Assembly (NCBI RefSeq): GCF_049651205.1 | Contig: NZ_JBASBR010000012.1 | Location: 1 to 64,000, forward strand | Direction of reading: 5' to 3' | Length of the DNA stretch: 64,000 nt | Origin: Castellaniella sp049651205 | GTDB lineage: Bacteria; Pseudomonadota; Gammaproteobacteria; Burkholderiales; Burkholderiaceae_B | Part shown: positions 40,540-49,809 of the stretch, piece by piece | How the letters are laid out: each line of letters begins with the position of its first letter | How positions within the stretch are numbered: the stretch's first letter is position 1 | Notes under the pieces: model-generated | The model's database searches: none | The model's input: the letters and a program-made list of their open reading frames with translations, nothing else | What the model was told of the DNA's origin: nothing | Position numbers and translations under genes: made by a program

Positions 40540-42768
40540 ATGATGTCTCCACCCCTGCAGCTGCAGCGCTTTTTTTACAGCCACTATTTTTTTGGTGGAC
40601 TGCGCCAGGCCAGTGGAGTTCTGCTGCCAGCTTTGGTATTGACGATGCTGTGGGGCTCAGTCACCACCGGCTTTGTAGCGGCAGTGGGTGCCGCCTGCGT
40701 GGCGATTCTGGATCAACCCGGTGGCCCGCGACGCTACGGTATCAACGGCATGTTCGCGGCTCTGTGCCTGGGCTCTCTTACCACGGCCGTCACGGGCCTG
40801 GCAGCCAGCCATACATTGTTGATCTGGCTGGTGATTCCCGCGCTGTGCTTTGCGTTTTCGATGCTGACGGTATACGGCAAACACGGCGGCCTGCTTGGCT
40901 TTGCGTGCTTGCTGATCATGACGCTCACCTTACGCACACCCCTGACCCCCAGCGATGTACTGCAACACACCCTGACATCCTTTTTAGGTGGCGCCTTCTA
41001 CCTGGTGTACAGCGCCATCGTGCACCGTTTGATGTGGCATCGCGAAGAGCAGCAGGCCTTGTCGGTAGCCCTGTTTGCCACAGCGGATTACATCGCCACT
41101 CGCGCCAATTTTTACGATATTCATGAAGACCTGGACAAGAACTATCGCCAGCTGATCCGCACCCAGGCATCCATGACCGACGCCCATCAGGCGGCCCGCG
41201 ACATGGTGCTGCGCGAGCTGCCCCGTGGCACCACCAAGCGCAGCGACCGGCAACGCCAGGGCTTGCTCAACCTCTTTGTCGACATGATCGGCCTGCTGGA
41301 CAGCATGGTGGCTACGCACACGGATTACGCCACCTTGCGCCAGGCGCTGCCCGACAGCGACTGCTTGCTGTTTGTGCGCGATGCCATGCGCAAGCTGGCC
41401 GCCAATGTGTCAGGGCTGGCACTTAATGTGGCCCGCAACCGCCGCACGCGGGTACGCAACAGCGTCAAGGCCGAACTGCGCGCTCTGGAGTTCGAACTGC
41501 AGCAGCTGCGCGAAGCAGACATGGCCCAGAACAACCCCGAGCTGTATGCCCTGCTGGTGCAGGTGCTGCGTCGCCTGCGCAACATGACCCGCCAGGTTGA
41601 TCGCATGGCTGATCACTCGGTCAACCCCCTGCCCCGCGATACGGATACGGCACGGGCCAATCGCTCGCTCAATCGCTTCTTGTCACGCCAAAAATGGCGC
41701 CTGGGTTTACTAACCGATAATCTGCATCCCCAATCCGCACACTTCCGCTACGCGGTCAGGGTGGCCGCAGCGGCCCTGCTGGCAATGGTCGTGGGCAGCG
41801 CCTTGGCCCGGGCACCATTGGTGCGTACGCTGGATCCGGGCATGGCCGGCCATAGTTACTGGATCATCCTGACGGTACTGATCATCATGAAGCCGGGCTT
41901 TGCCCTTACCCGGCAACGCAACGGCTGGCGTCTAATCGGCACACTGGCAGGCTGCGGCCTGGCTCTGGTTTTGTTCTATCTGAACCTCAACCCCACCCTG
42001 TATCTGCTGATCCTGGTGGCCTGCAGTATTCTGGGTTACAGCCTGGTTCAACTTAACTACACCCTGTCGGCCATGTCCAACACCGTGTTTGTTTTGCTGG
42101 TGTTTCATTTCCTGGTGCCCGGCTCTACCACGGTGGTGGGCGAGCGCTTGGTGGACACCCTGATTGGCTGTGTACTGGCACTTAGCGGCAGCTACATCCT
42201 GCCCTCGTGGGAGCGCAATACCCTGGACGCACTGGCCCAGGCGCTACGCGAGACCAACCTAGCCTTTTTGCGCCACGGACAGGCATTTGTCCAGGCATCC
42301 CGGCTGGCTCGCCAGCACGGGCAAAATCCGCTGGAGGCCATCGAGGCGGAAACCCGCTGGAAACTCAGCCGCAAAAATGTGCATACGGCATTCAGCAATT
42401 TTGCCTCGGCCTTTTACCGCATGATGGATGAGCCCACCCGCCGGCAGCGCCACGTGCCCGAATTTAACCGGCTGATGATCCAGCATCACGCCCTGGCATC
42501 ACAAACGGCAGCCGTCATCCCGCAACTAGCCCAGTTGGACACCGAACCCGAAGGCATCCGCCAGGCGCTGAAAGCCACCGAAAATACGCTGGCCGGCCAA
42601 ACCGCACAAGTGCCCAATGTCATTGATACGGACGGCAACTACGCCGCGCTGGCTTACCCGCTGCGGCAGATGATCAAGGCCGCGCAACAGATCCAGGACA
42701 ACATGCTGGCGCTGCAGCCTGCCCCGCAAACAGACGCCAAGCCGCAGACAGACGCCGCCCCCGGCTAG
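40540..42768 (+). CDS. FUSC-family (YccS-like) inner-membrane transporter
   Basis: 742-residue membrane protein with two similar halves: an N-terminal bundle of membrane segments (about residues 20-150), a large cytoplasmic helical region (about 150-390), a second FUSC bundle (about 400-560) and a cytoplasmic tail. It matches the YccS/YhfK group of the fusaric-acid-resistance family; function is probably efflux of aromatic acids, but this is inferred. Tandem ATGs open it (40540 and 40543) and the ribosome binding site is weak. It ends overlapping yaaA by four bases in convergent orientation. Confidence 0.85.
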   Translation: MMSPPLQLQRFFYSHYFFGGLRQASGVLLPALVLTMLWGSVTTGFVAAVGAACVAILDQPGGPRRYGINGMFAALCLGSLTTAVTGLAASHTLLIWLVIPALCFAFSMLTVYGKHGGLLGFACLLIMTLTLRTPLTPSDVLQHTLTSFLGGAFYLVYSAIVHRLMWHREEQQALSVALFATADYIATRANFYDIHEDLDKNYRQLIRTQASMTDAHQAARDMVLRELPRGTTKRSDRQRQGLLNLFVDMIGLLDSMVATHTDYATLRQALPDSDCLLFVRDAMRKLAANVSGLALNVARNRRTRVRNSVKAELRALEFELQQLREADMAQNNPELYALLVQVLRRLRNMTRQVDRMADHSVNPLPRDTDTARANRSLNRFLSRQKWRLGLLTDNLHPQSAHFRYAVRVAAAALLAMVVGSALARAPLVRTLDPGMAGHSYWIILTVLIIMKPGFALTRQRNGWRLIGTLAGCGLALVLFYLNLNPTLYLLILVACSILGYSLVQLNYTLSAMSNTVFVLLVFHFLVPGSTTVVGERLVDTLIGCVLALSGSYILPSWERNTLDALAQALRETNLAFLRHGQAFVQASRLARQHGQNPLEAIEAETRWKLSRKNVHTAFSNFASAFYRMMDEPTRRQRHVPEFNRLMIQHHALASQTAAVIPQLAQLDTEPEGIRQALKATENTLAGQTAQVPNVIDTDGNYAALAYPLRQMIKAAQQIQDNMLALQPAPQTDAKPQTDAAPG

Positions 42769-43544
42769 TGCTGGGCGGGCCGGCGAAACACCAGGGTGTC
42801 GTCGTCTGATTCTTCGGCGCAATAGGCGTAGTTCTCGGCCGAGAACTTGCGCAGTTGCGCGGGCTTGGTGATGGCGTGCTGGATCACAAAGCGGGCCATG
42901 AGGCCGCGCGCGCGTTTGGCATGAAAGCTGATGACTTTCCAGACGCCATTTTTTTCGTCCTGAAACACGCATTGAATGACGCGTGCCTGCAGTACTTTGC
43001 GATTGACGGATTTGAAATATTCCTGCGATGCCAGATTCAGCAAAACAGGCGCACCACCCAGCTGCTCCAGCCGCTGCTGAAGCGCCAGGGCGATTTTGTC
43101 GCCCCAGAACTGATACAGGCTATGGCCACGATCCGTGGGCAGCCGGGTGCCCATCTCGAGGCGGTGCGGCTGGATGAGATCCAGAGGTCGCAACACCCCG
43201 TACAGGCCGCTGAGAATAGCAAGATGCTCTTGTGCCCAATCCAGTTGTGTGTCAGAGAAATCAGCCGCCTGAAGGCCCTCGTAGACATCGCCATTAAAAG
43301 CCAGGATAGCTTGCCTCGCGTGCTGCCGGGTGGGTTTCTTTACCCAAGCGGCATAGCGATCGGCATTAAGCTGCGCCAGCGCATCAGAAAGCCCCATAAG
43401 CTGACTGAGTTGCGCGGGCTGATAGCCCTGCATCACCTGAAGCAGTGCCTGCGTATCGCCATCAAATATGGGGGTAGACCACTGTTGCGTGCGCACAGGG
43501 GAATCGTAGTCCAGCTTTTTGGCTGGAGACAAAACCATCAGCAT
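42765..43544 (-). CDS. yaaA: Peroxide stress protein YaaA (DUF328)
   Basis: 259 residues. MLMVLSPAKKLDYDSP at the N-terminus and YGVLRPLDLIQPHRLEMGT in the middle are the family signatures. YaaA lowers free iron and so Fenton damage under hydrogen peroxide in E. coli; it is a DNA-binding fold protein. Single gene, between convergent FUSC and codirectional bdhA. Confidence 0.95.
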   Translation of the reverse strand: MLMVLSPAKKLDYDSPVRTQQWSTPIFDGDTQALLQVMQGYQPAQLSQLMGLSDALAQLNADRYAAWVKKPTRQHARQAILAFNGDVYEGLQAADFSDTQLDWAQEHLAILSGLYGVLRPLDLIQPHRLEMGTRLPTDRGHSLYQFWGDKIALALQQRLEQLGGAPVLLNLASQEYFKSVNRKVLQARVIQCVFQDEKNGVWKVISFHAKRARGLMARFVIQHAITKPAQLRKFSAENYAYCAEESDDDTLVFRRPAQH

Positions 43545-43595
43545 ACGAGATCCTTGCGTTCACGCCAGCCTTGGTGGCCGGCGTGAGGAAGTCAA

Positions 43596-44378
43596 TTAAC
43601 GGGCTGTCCAACCGCCATCGATCGACAAGGTGGTGCCTGTCATCTGGGCTGCGGCATCAGAGGCAATAAAGACGGCGGCCTGACCCAACTGCTCGGGCGT
43701 CACAAACTCAAGTGAAGGCTGCTTCTCGGAGAGAAGATCACGGGCAGCGTCTTCGATGCTGAGATGTTTGCTATCAGCCATCGCCTTGATCTGTGTTTCG
43801 ACCAGAGGCGTGCGCACCCAACCCGGGCAGATGGCGTTGCAAGTAACCCCTGTGCCGGCGTTTTCGAGGGCAGTCACCTTGGTGAGGCCCACGACTCCGT
43901 GCTTGGCCGCCACATAGGCAGACTTATCAACCGACGCCACCAGCCCATGAGCCGAGGCGATATTGATGATGCGGCCAAATTTTTGTTTTTTGAGGGTGGG
44001 CAGCGCTGCTGCGGTGCAATGAAACACGGCCGACAAGTTGAGCGCAATGATGTTGTTCCATTTCTGGATCGGGAAGTCTTCGATGAGGTCGGTGTGCTGA
44101 ATGCCTGCGTTATTAACCAGGATATCCAGGCCGCCCAGCGCCTTGATCGACTGGGCGATGAAGTCGCGTGCAGCTTGCTCGTCCATCAGATCAGCGTTTA
44201 GATACACCGCCTTGATACCAAAGTCTTTTTCCAGGCCAGCGCGCTCACGCTCGATGGCGTCAGCATCGCCAAAACCATTGATCACTACATCGGCACCCTG
44301 CCGGGCAAGCTCGCGCGCAATGGCCAACCCAATCCCACTGGTTGAGCCCGTCACGATTGCTTTTTTTCCTTTCAGCAT
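43596..44378 (-). CDS. 3-hydroxybutyrate dehydrogenase (SDR family)
   Basis: 260-residue short-chain dehydrogenase: NAD loop TGSTSGIGLAIARELA, NNAG motif (DILVNNAGIQH), catalytic Ser in NIASAHGLVAS and Y-K in SAYVAAKHGVVG. These, with WNNIIALNLSAVF and CPGWVRTPLVE, match D-3-hydroxybutyrate dehydrogenase of the PHB cycle. Start ATG 44376-44378 with AGGAGAAATCTG upstream. It faces crcB divergently across 130 bases. Confidence 0.92.
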   Translation of the reverse strand: MLKGKKAIVTGSTSGIGLAIARELARQGADVVINGFGDADAIERERAGLEKDFGIKAVYLNADLMDEQAARDFIAQSIKALGGLDILVNNAGIQHTDLIEDFPIQKWNNIIALNLSAVFHCTAAALPTLKKQKFGRIINIASAHGLVASVDKSAYVAAKHGVVGLTKVTALENAGTGVTCNAICPGWVRTPLVETQIKAMADSKHLSIEDAARDLLSEKQPSLEFVTPEQLGQAAVFIASDAAAQMTGTTLSIDGGWTAR

Positions 44379-44508
44379 CAGATTTCTCCTTCTGCAATGG
44401 ATTCGTGAATGGATGCAGATCAGTGTAACGCGCCATCCTGAATGTTGCCTTGCAGCATTGGAAACCCCACTGCTAAGATGCTTGCCAGACCCCACTGGAC
44501 GAGAAACC

Positions 44509-44904
44509 TTGCTCTATAGCCCACTGCTTGCCATTGCCACTGGAGCCTCCGCAGGCGCGATCCTGCGCTGGTGGCTGGGGCGTACGCTTAACATGCTTTT
44601 CCCGCTACTGCCTCCTGGCACGCTGGTGGCCAACCTGCTGGGTGGCTACATCATCGGTGTCGCCATCGCGGTGTTTGGGGCTTCCGCACATTTGTCGCCG
44701 CAATGGCGGCTATTTGTGATCACCGGATTTTGCGGCGGCCTGACCACGTTTTCCACTTTCTCGGCCGAGCTGGCCATCCTGTTGCAGGAAGGCCGTTTGG
44801 GCTGGCTGGCCGGATCAATCCTGGTTCACGTGGGTGGCTCGTTGGTCATGACGCTGCTGGGCATTGCCACTGTGGCAGGCATCAAAATGCTGTCGGCAGG
44901 CTAG
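44509..44904 (+). CDS. crcB: Fluoride channel CrcB/Fluc
   Basis: 131-residue membrane protein, dual-topology fluoride exporter. Signatures: GASAGAILRWWLG, NLLGGYIIG, and GFCGGLTTFSTFSAE with the Phe/Thr ion-path residues. The start is taken as the TTG at 44509 (L-L-Y-S-P), with GGACGAG upstream; a longer frame runs through the dehydrogenase gene and is rejected. No convincing fluoride riboswitch was seen in the 130 bases upstream. Confidence 0.9.
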   Translation: MLYSPLLAIATGASAGAILRWWLGRTLNMLFPLLPPGTLVANLLGGYIIGVAIAVFGASAHLSPQWRLFVITGFCGGLTTFSTFSAELAILLQEGRLGWLAGSILVHVGGSLVMTLLGIATVAGIKMLSAG

Positions 44905-44928
44905 GCCGGCCGACAGCCGCCTGCACAA

Positions 44929-45639
44929 TCAGGCACGGGCCGCCATTTGTTTGCGTTTTTGCTTGGCCCACAGCATGCCGCCGCCCACCACCAGCAAGGC
45001 ACCTACGATCTCGGCAATGATCTTCCACATCGCCGGGGCCTGCCCCCAGTGTTCTACGACAAATACGTCTGATATCAGCATGCCGCCGGCAATCCAGCCC
45101 AACAAGGCCGCGCCCAAAGTAACCACAACAGGGAAGCGATCGATGAGTTTGAGCACCAGGGTGCTGCCCCAGACAATAATGGGCACACTGACCAGCAAAC
45201 CAAAGATGACCAGCCCGATCTGATGATCCACATGGGCATTTTGTGCCGCACCCGCAATAGCGATCACGTTATCCAGGCTCATGACAAAATCGGCAATGAT
45301 GATGGTTTTGACTGCAGCCAACACTGACGCGCCGCCTTTGATTTTGTCGTGGCCATGGTCTTCGGGCAGCAACAGTTTCATGCCGATCCACAGCAGCAGC
45401 AAGCCGCCCACCAGTTTCAAGAAGGGCACACTGAGCAGTGTCAGGGCAAAGGCGATCAGCACTACGCGCAGGATAATGGCCCCGGCAGTGCCCCACAAGA
45501 TGCCCTGCATTCGTTGCTTATGCTCTAGATTGCGGCACGCAAGGGCGATGACGACGGCATTGTCGCCTCCCAGCAAAATATCAATGATGATGATCTGAAA
45601 GACCGCGCCCCAGTGCAGGGTCTCGATGAATTCAAACAT
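44929..45639 (-). CDS. TerC-family integral membrane protein (YjbE-type)
   Basis: 236-residue membrane protein beginning MFEFIETLHWGAVFQIIIID. It has the TerC hallmark acidic intramembrane motifs DILLGGDNAVVIAL and DFVMSLDNVIAIAGAA. Recent work on TerC/Alx/YceF-type proteins links the family to manganese export. The ATG at 45637-45639 has TTGGAGA upstream, and a yybP-ykoY riboswitch lies ahead, supporting a manganese-controlled role. Confidence 0.92.
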   Translation of the reverse strand: MFEFIETLHWGAVFQIIIIDILLGGDNAVVIALACRNLEHKQRMQGILWGTAGAIILRVVLIAFALTLLSVPFLKLVGGLLLLWIGMKLLLPEDHGHDKIKGGASVLAAVKTIIIADFVMSLDNVIAIAGAAQNAHVDHQIGLVIFGLLVSVPIIVWGSTLVLKLIDRFPVVVTLGAALLGWIAGGMLISDVFVVEHWGQAPAMWKIIAEIVGALLVVGGGMLWAKQKRKQMAARA

Positions 45640-45651
45640 GAAATCTCCAAT

Positions 45652-45679
45652 AAAAAAGGCCTGAAGCCCATTACAGGCC
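45652..45679 (-). terminator. Terminator stem of the yybP-ykoY expression platform
   Basis: Minus strand GGCCTG (45679-45674), ten-base loop, CAGGCC (45663-45658), then TTTTTTA. It sits just before the ribosome binding site of the TerC gene and is expected to form when Mn2+ is low. Confidence 0.8.
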
Positions 45680-45826
45680 AGGCCATTTCTTGGAAAAGAG
45701 ACGCACCTTGCCCTATGTGGCAAGGTCTTGCTCGCAACCCCTTGGATTGCCCGGACACCGGGTGCCTGCGTAAAGCATGCTGCCGTCGTGACGATGTCGC
45801 GGAGAAGGTGAGCTACTCCCCTTGAT
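45680..45826 (-). ncRNA. yybP-ykoY manganese riboswitch
   Basis: Minus strand contains the two conserved blocks of this class: AAGGGGAGTAGCT (45823-45811) and GAGCAAGACCTTGCC (45733-45719), with a P-arm between them (ACCCGG / CCGGG) and CACGACGGCAG. These loops build the Mn2+-binding three-way junction in the yybP-ykoY class. It lies between a TATAAT-type promoter and the TerC gene and is followed by a terminator stem, so Mn2+ should switch transcription on. Confidence 0.88.
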
Positions 45827-45832
45827 CGGAGG

Positions 45833-45838
45833 ATTATA
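45833..45838 (-). promoter_or_regulatory. -10 box of the TerC riboswitch transcript
   Basis: TATAAT on the minus strand, seven bases ahead of the first conserved block of the riboswitch. The -35 hexamer (about 45856-45861) is poor. Confidence 0.5.
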
Positions 45839-45913
45839 CTGAAAAACACCCAGCGTATATACCGCCGGACAAAAAATCAGGCAGAACAACACCCTGCGGG
45901 AAACACCGCTGCA

Positions 45914-47092
45914 TCAGGCAGGCATAAACCGCCAGGCAATAAACGCTGCCACACATTGAGACAACAGCAAACTGGCCACTGCGCCCGGCCAACCGCCCCA
46001 GGCATAGCCAATACCGCACAACCAGGCGCCGGTAAACCCACCGCAATAATAGGCCGAGTAATACAAGCCACTGGCCAAAGAGCGGCCCTGGGTGATGCGT
46101 CCGGCGATAAAACTCATGGTGGCCGACTGAATGATAAACACACCGCAGGCGGCAACCGCCAGGCCGACCACCACCAGCCACGAAGGTACCGACAGTGTCA
46201 GTGCCACACCAATAGCAGACGTAAACAAACTGGCTAACACGGTGGTGCGCACACCGAAGCGGGGTATCAGGCGCCCCGACAAAGGCGTGATGAGCACACC
46301 CAGCAAATACACTGTAAAAATATTGGCCAATTGGCCAGAGCTGAAGTAATACGGCGGCTCAGCCAGATGCAGATTGACGAAAGTAAACAGGCCGATCAGG
46401 GCAAAAAAGACAGAAAACCCCAATGCACAGGCCGCTTGCAAGGCGGGATTACGCAGCAGCTGCCCCAGCGAGATCAGGCTGGACTTGACCCGGGCGTTGG
46501 GCACGAAGTAACGCGAATCGGGCAAGCCGCGCCAGACCACTACAGCGCCCAACAGGTTCAGCACCGCCATGACGGCAAACGCACTTTGCCACGGCATGAA
46601 CTCAACTAGGTGGCCCAGCAAAAACCGCCCCAGAAACCCGCCAAACACACAGCCCGAGACATATAGCGACACCATGCGCACCATCAGTGGGCTGCGAAAT
46701 TCTTCGCCAATGTAGGCCACCGCCACCACCGAAACACCAGGCACGGCCAACCCCTGCAAAAAGCGCAGAATCAGCAAACCCTGAACGGAGTCCACCATCG
46801 GCATGAGCCCCGTGGGCACAGCGGCCAGGAATACGGACGCAATGATCAGCGGCTTGCGCCCCACCGCATCCGAGAGCATGCCCACAAAGGGAGAAATCAG
46901 CGCAACGGCCAGCACCGTCATCCCCACCGAGTTGCCGATCTCCACCACACTGGCGTTAAGGTCGCGCTGCAGCTGGGGCAGAATCGACTGGATGGAATAC
47001 ACCTGGATGAAGGCAAACAACCCCACCAGTGCAATCGTCACTTTAAGCAAACGGCTGGCTTGATCCGGGGCGTGAGAAGGGGTGGCGGGCAC
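45914..47092 (-). CDS. MFS transporter (YnfM-like)
   Basis: 392-residue major-facilitator protein with 12 hydrophobic segments and the inter-TM2/3 motif GMLSDAVGRKPLI. The YnfM/Bcr-like group exports small compounds; the substrate is unknown. Start is set at GTG 47090-47092 (VPATPSHAPDQASRL), since upstream codons to 47437 have no membrane or family character and run into the oppositely oriented hydrolase gene. A weak ribosome binding site makes the start uncertain. Confidence 0.85.
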   Translation of the reverse strand: MPATPSHAPDQASRLLKVTIALVGLFAFIQVYSIQSILPQLQRDLNASVVEIGNSVGMTVLAVALISPFVGMLSDAVGRKPLIIASVFLAAVPTGLMPMVDSVQGLLILRFLQGLAVPGVSVVAVAYIGEEFRSPLMVRMVSLYVSGCVFGGFLGRFLLGHLVEFMPWQSAFAVMAVLNLLGAVVVWRGLPDSRYFVPNARVKSSLISLGQLLRNPALQAACALGFSVFFALIGLFTFVNLHLAEPPYYFSSGQLANIFTVYLLGVLITPLSGRLIPRFGVRTTVLASLFTSAIGVALTLSVPSWLVVVGLAVAACGVFIIQSATMSFIAGRITQGRSLASGLYYSAYYCGGFTGAWLCGIGYAWGGWPGAVASLLLSQCVAAFIAWRFMPA

Positions 47093-47245
47093 AAAAAGGA
47101 TCTGAAGAGGAGGCGAGCGGTGATTATAGACGCCGGCCGGCCAATGCCCCTGAAAGGCTGATCGGCAGCCGGGGCCGCGCACCGGCTTGCCACAAGGCTG
47201 CGCAGCGCCGCATACTGAAGGCCTCTGTCTCAATCGGGATTTTTC

Positions 47246-48331
47246 ATGAGCAACGCCATCACCATAGAACAACGAGCACGGGGTGCCCTGATGGGCGCGT
47301 ACATCGGCGACGCGCTGGCACTGGGCCCGCACTGGTACTACAACCTCGATGAACTGCAACAGACATACGGGCCTTGGATCAGCGACTACACCGAACCCGA
47401 ACCCGGCCGTTACCATGCGGGACTCAAGGCGGGGCAATCCTCACAAGCAGGTTTTATTCTGGATTTGCTGGTGGAATCGCTGACAGACCAGGGGCAATAC
47501 AACGAGGCCCATTTTTGTCAGCAACTGGATACCAAGCTGTTTCCCCAGTTGGACGGTACGCCGATGCAAGGGCCCGGAGGCTATACCAGCCAGTCGATCC
47601 GCGAGGCATGGCGCTTGCGGGTGCAGCAAAAAAAACCGTGGGGTCAAGTTGCCGGCCTGGCTGACACCACCGAAGCGGCCGAACGCATCCTGGCGCTGGC
47701 CATCCGCTATGCGCTGCAACCAGCAGAGCTGGCCCGTTGCATCTCCAGCAACACCGCCCTCACCCAATATGACACCACCGTGATGGCCATGACCGTCGCC
47801 TATGGCTGCGTGCTGGGTAGTCTGGTACGCGGCGAACCCCTGGACACGCAAACCTCCGGGCGTCTGATGACACTGGTACACGATGGCGTCCTGCCCTTCC
47901 ATGCAGTGACATCCACGGGTGAGCAAACCCCGCCGCCCGGCCCTGAAGCCCCCCGGCAGGTCGGACAGTTTCCCTCGCCCGACGCCTTACTGACTGCTTC
48001 ATGCATCCTGCAAGCGGCTACCGACCCCGACATCCGCATCGATCCGGCCTGGAAAGCCTCTTTGGTATACGGCATGCCCTGCGCGGTTTACCACCAGTTT
48101 CCAGCCGCCTACTACCTGGCCGGCCGTTTTCAGGGCGATTTCGAACTAGCCGTGTTACATGCCGTCAATGGCGGCGGCCAAAACCAGGCTCGGGCCATCC
48201 TGACAGGCGCACTCTCGGGTGCACTGGGAGGAATTCAATCGATTCCCGAGCGCTTCATCACAGGCCTTGAAAACCACGCGCAGCGACAAAAATGGGCGCA
48301 GCAACTGGGCCAACAGGCGGCAGGAAAATAA
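47246..48331 (+). CDS. ADP-ribosylglycohydrolase-family protein
   Basis: 361-residue DraG/ARH-type hydrolase. Family motifs: RGALMGAYIGDALALGPHWY (N-terminal GD metal site) and NGGGQNQARAILTGALSGAL (C-terminal metal/phosphate region; a GGDxD motif is replaced by GGGQNQ). The change at this metal-binding motif suggests altered chemistry or substrate. In typical members the reaction is removal of ADP-ribose from proteins or small molecules. It is a single gene. Confidence 0.82.
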   Translation: MSNAITIEQRARGALMGAYIGDALALGPHWYYNLDELQQTYGPWISDYTEPEPGRYHAGLKAGQSSQAGFILDLLVESLTDQGQYNEAHFCQQLDTKLFPQLDGTPMQGPGGYTSQSIREAWRLRVQQKKPWGQVAGLADTTEAAERILALAIRYALQPAELARCISSNTALTQYDTTVMAMTVAYGCVLGSLVRGEPLDTQTSGRLMTLVHDGVLPFHAVTSTGEQTPPPGPEAPRQVGQFPSPDALLTASCILQAATDPDIRIDPAWKASLVYGMPCAVYHQFPAAYYLAGRFQGDFELAVLHAVNGGGQNQARAILTGALSGALGGIQSIPERFITGLENHAQRQKWAQQLGQQAAGK

Positions 48332-48359
48332 GTGCAGAGGCTTGACTGTGGCTGCCCGG

Positions 48360-49097
48360 CTAGCGCACTGGCAGAAAATTGAAAAACAGCAAGCCCTGTA
48401 CATAATTGATCCCTATGCGCCGCATGCTCTCGTCCTGCAGTTCGGCCACCAGATCCAGGCGGGCCACCATGCGGCCAAACTCGCGCTCGAAGCTCAGGTT
48501 GGCCACGCCTTCACCCAATTGATTGGACAGCAGCAGGGGCCGGCCTTCGGCGTCTCGCCGGCTGGCCAGCATCCAGGCGGCCACCTCGAGATTACGGGCG
48601 GCGTTAAAGACGTGCGTGGCATCCACCGAATCCGTGACATGAAAACGGGTTTTGCCGCCGTGTGCGGCAATGATCATATTTGCCATGCCCAGCACAAACG
48701 CAGCCACCCTGTCTCCGGGATAGCGCGGATCCATCGCCACGGACAGCACTTCAATATCCCGCAAACCATCCAGCTCGAGGGGCACCTCACCCAGCAAAAT
48801 ACGCGCATTGCCTTGCGCCAGCGCCGAGTTCAAATCAGTAAAACCAGCCTTACGCCACTGGGCCGGATTGCGGCGATAGAGTTTTTCGAGCAAGCGCTGC
48901 AGGCTGTCCAGATTGTCGCGCATTGCCAGGGTTTCCAGCCGATTGATATCGCTCTGAACAAGTTGATCGCCAGAAAATGCCTCGCCGCGCGGCCCCGGAC
49001 TGGTTCCCGAAGTAGCCGCACAAGCCGATAGCACACAGACCAACGTGCCCACGGCCGCTGTCCGTGCAGCACGGTAGTGGGATCGATCACGGTTCAT
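48360..49097 (-). CDS. Predicted lipoprotein of unknown function
   Basis: 245 residues from ATG 49095-49097. A signal with lipobox VLSACAATSG (Cys near residue 27) marks it as a lipoprotein. The rest is helical, with DINRLETLAMRDNLDSLQRL, NIDVEVL-like LRDIEVLSVAMDPRYPGDRV and ANLSFEREFGRMVARLDLVA. Similar lipoproteins occur in other betaproteobacteria; I know no function. An alternative start at 49112 is possible. Confidence 0.75.
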   Translation of the reverse strand: MNRDRSHYRAARTAAVGTLVCVLSACAATSGTSPGPRGEAFSGDQLVQSDINRLETLAMRDNLDSLQRLLEKLYRRNPAQWRKAGFTDLNSALAQGNARILLGEVPLELDGLRDIEVLSVAMDPRYPGDRVAAFVLGMANMIIAAHGGKTRFHVTDSVDATHVFNAARNLEVAAWMLASRRDAEGRPLLLSNQLGEGVANLSFEREFGRMVARLDLVAELQDESMRRIGINYVQGLLFFNFLPVR

Positions 49098-49374
49098 ACA
49101 TCGGGTATCCATATGGATGCACGGGAATCTGCAAGAGCGTATTTGCTGACGCTGACGCACCCCCTGGCACGGCCAGCCAAATACCCGTTGGACTTTAGCA
49201 CATGGCCCTTCGCACTTAATGGTGTAGGGCAAGGTGATAAACCGTTCTCCCCGGCCGCCCGGCAACACGCGATTTTGCGCCGCCGGCTTGCAAGGTCTGA
49301 AACGGTTTCCAGCCTACCTGCATCCAATGCGGTGAAGAACAGCGATGGACGCTGTCTTATTCCAGGAGAAACTC
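49098..49374. other. Divergent intergenic region
   Basis: 277 bases between the lipoprotein gene and the exported-protein gene. No gene was seen. The promoter of the downstream group must lie here; no consensus sigma-70 or ECF pair could be fixed with confidence. Confidence 0.4.
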
Positions 49375-49809
49375 ATGATTCGTTCCATGCTCACCGCAAC
49401 CGCTACCGCTGCCGCCCTGATGCTGTCCTTGGGCAGCACTTCTGTCATGGCGGCAGAAACCTCGGTTACCAACGCCCCCCCAGCCGCCCCGTACAAGGCG
49501 GTCAGCTCGCTGGTGAAACTGCCCGACTTCATCCCCGGTCTGGGCCAGCTGTTCGTCGACCCAGACACCCTGCCCGCTGGCCCCTTCCTGGGCTATGACC
49601 ACGACGGCAAACTGGTTAGCACCACCTACATGGTGCCGCTGGCCATGATGAAAGCCGACATGCACCTCAACGATCTGAAAGCGCCCGCAGGCACCGTAGA
49701 CCACGTGGACATAATGTACAACGCGGGCCATCCGGGTGTTGCCGAACCCCACGTGCACATCGTGCTGTGGAACATCCCGGCCGACCAGGAATCCCGCGTT
49801 GCCAAATGA
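49375..49809 (+). CDS. Exported protein of unknown function with HxH motif
   Basis: 144 residues, with a Sec signal peptide (MIRSMLTATATAAALMLSLG, cleaved after VMA). The mature part has LGYDHDGKLVSTTYMVPL and HVDIMYNAGHPGVAEPHVHI, rich in His positioned as possible metal ligands. It may belong to the DUF5602/TTHB210-like exported family, but this is uncertain. ATG 49375 has AGGAGAAACTC upstream. Its stop overlaps the cupredoxin start (ATGA), so both are translated together. Confidence 0.72.
   Translation: MIRSMLTATATAAALMLSLGSTSVMAAETSVTNAPPAAPYKAVSSLVKLPDFIPGLGQLFVDPDTLPAGPFLGYDHDGKLVSTTYMVPLAMMKADMHLNDLKAPAGTVDHVDIMYNAGHPGVAEPHVHIVLWNIPADQESRVAK

Noticed and set aside
44390..44508. Fluoride riboswitch ahead of crcB
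   Set aside because: I could not find the conserved crcB-motif blocks in the 120 bases before the gene.
44101..44508. Long N-terminal extension of CrcB
   Set aside because: The extension is antisense to the dehydrogenase gene and CrcB proteins are about 125 residues.
47093..47437. 115-residue N-terminal extension of the MFS transporter
   Set aside because: It runs antisense into the hydrolase gene and has no membrane or family features.
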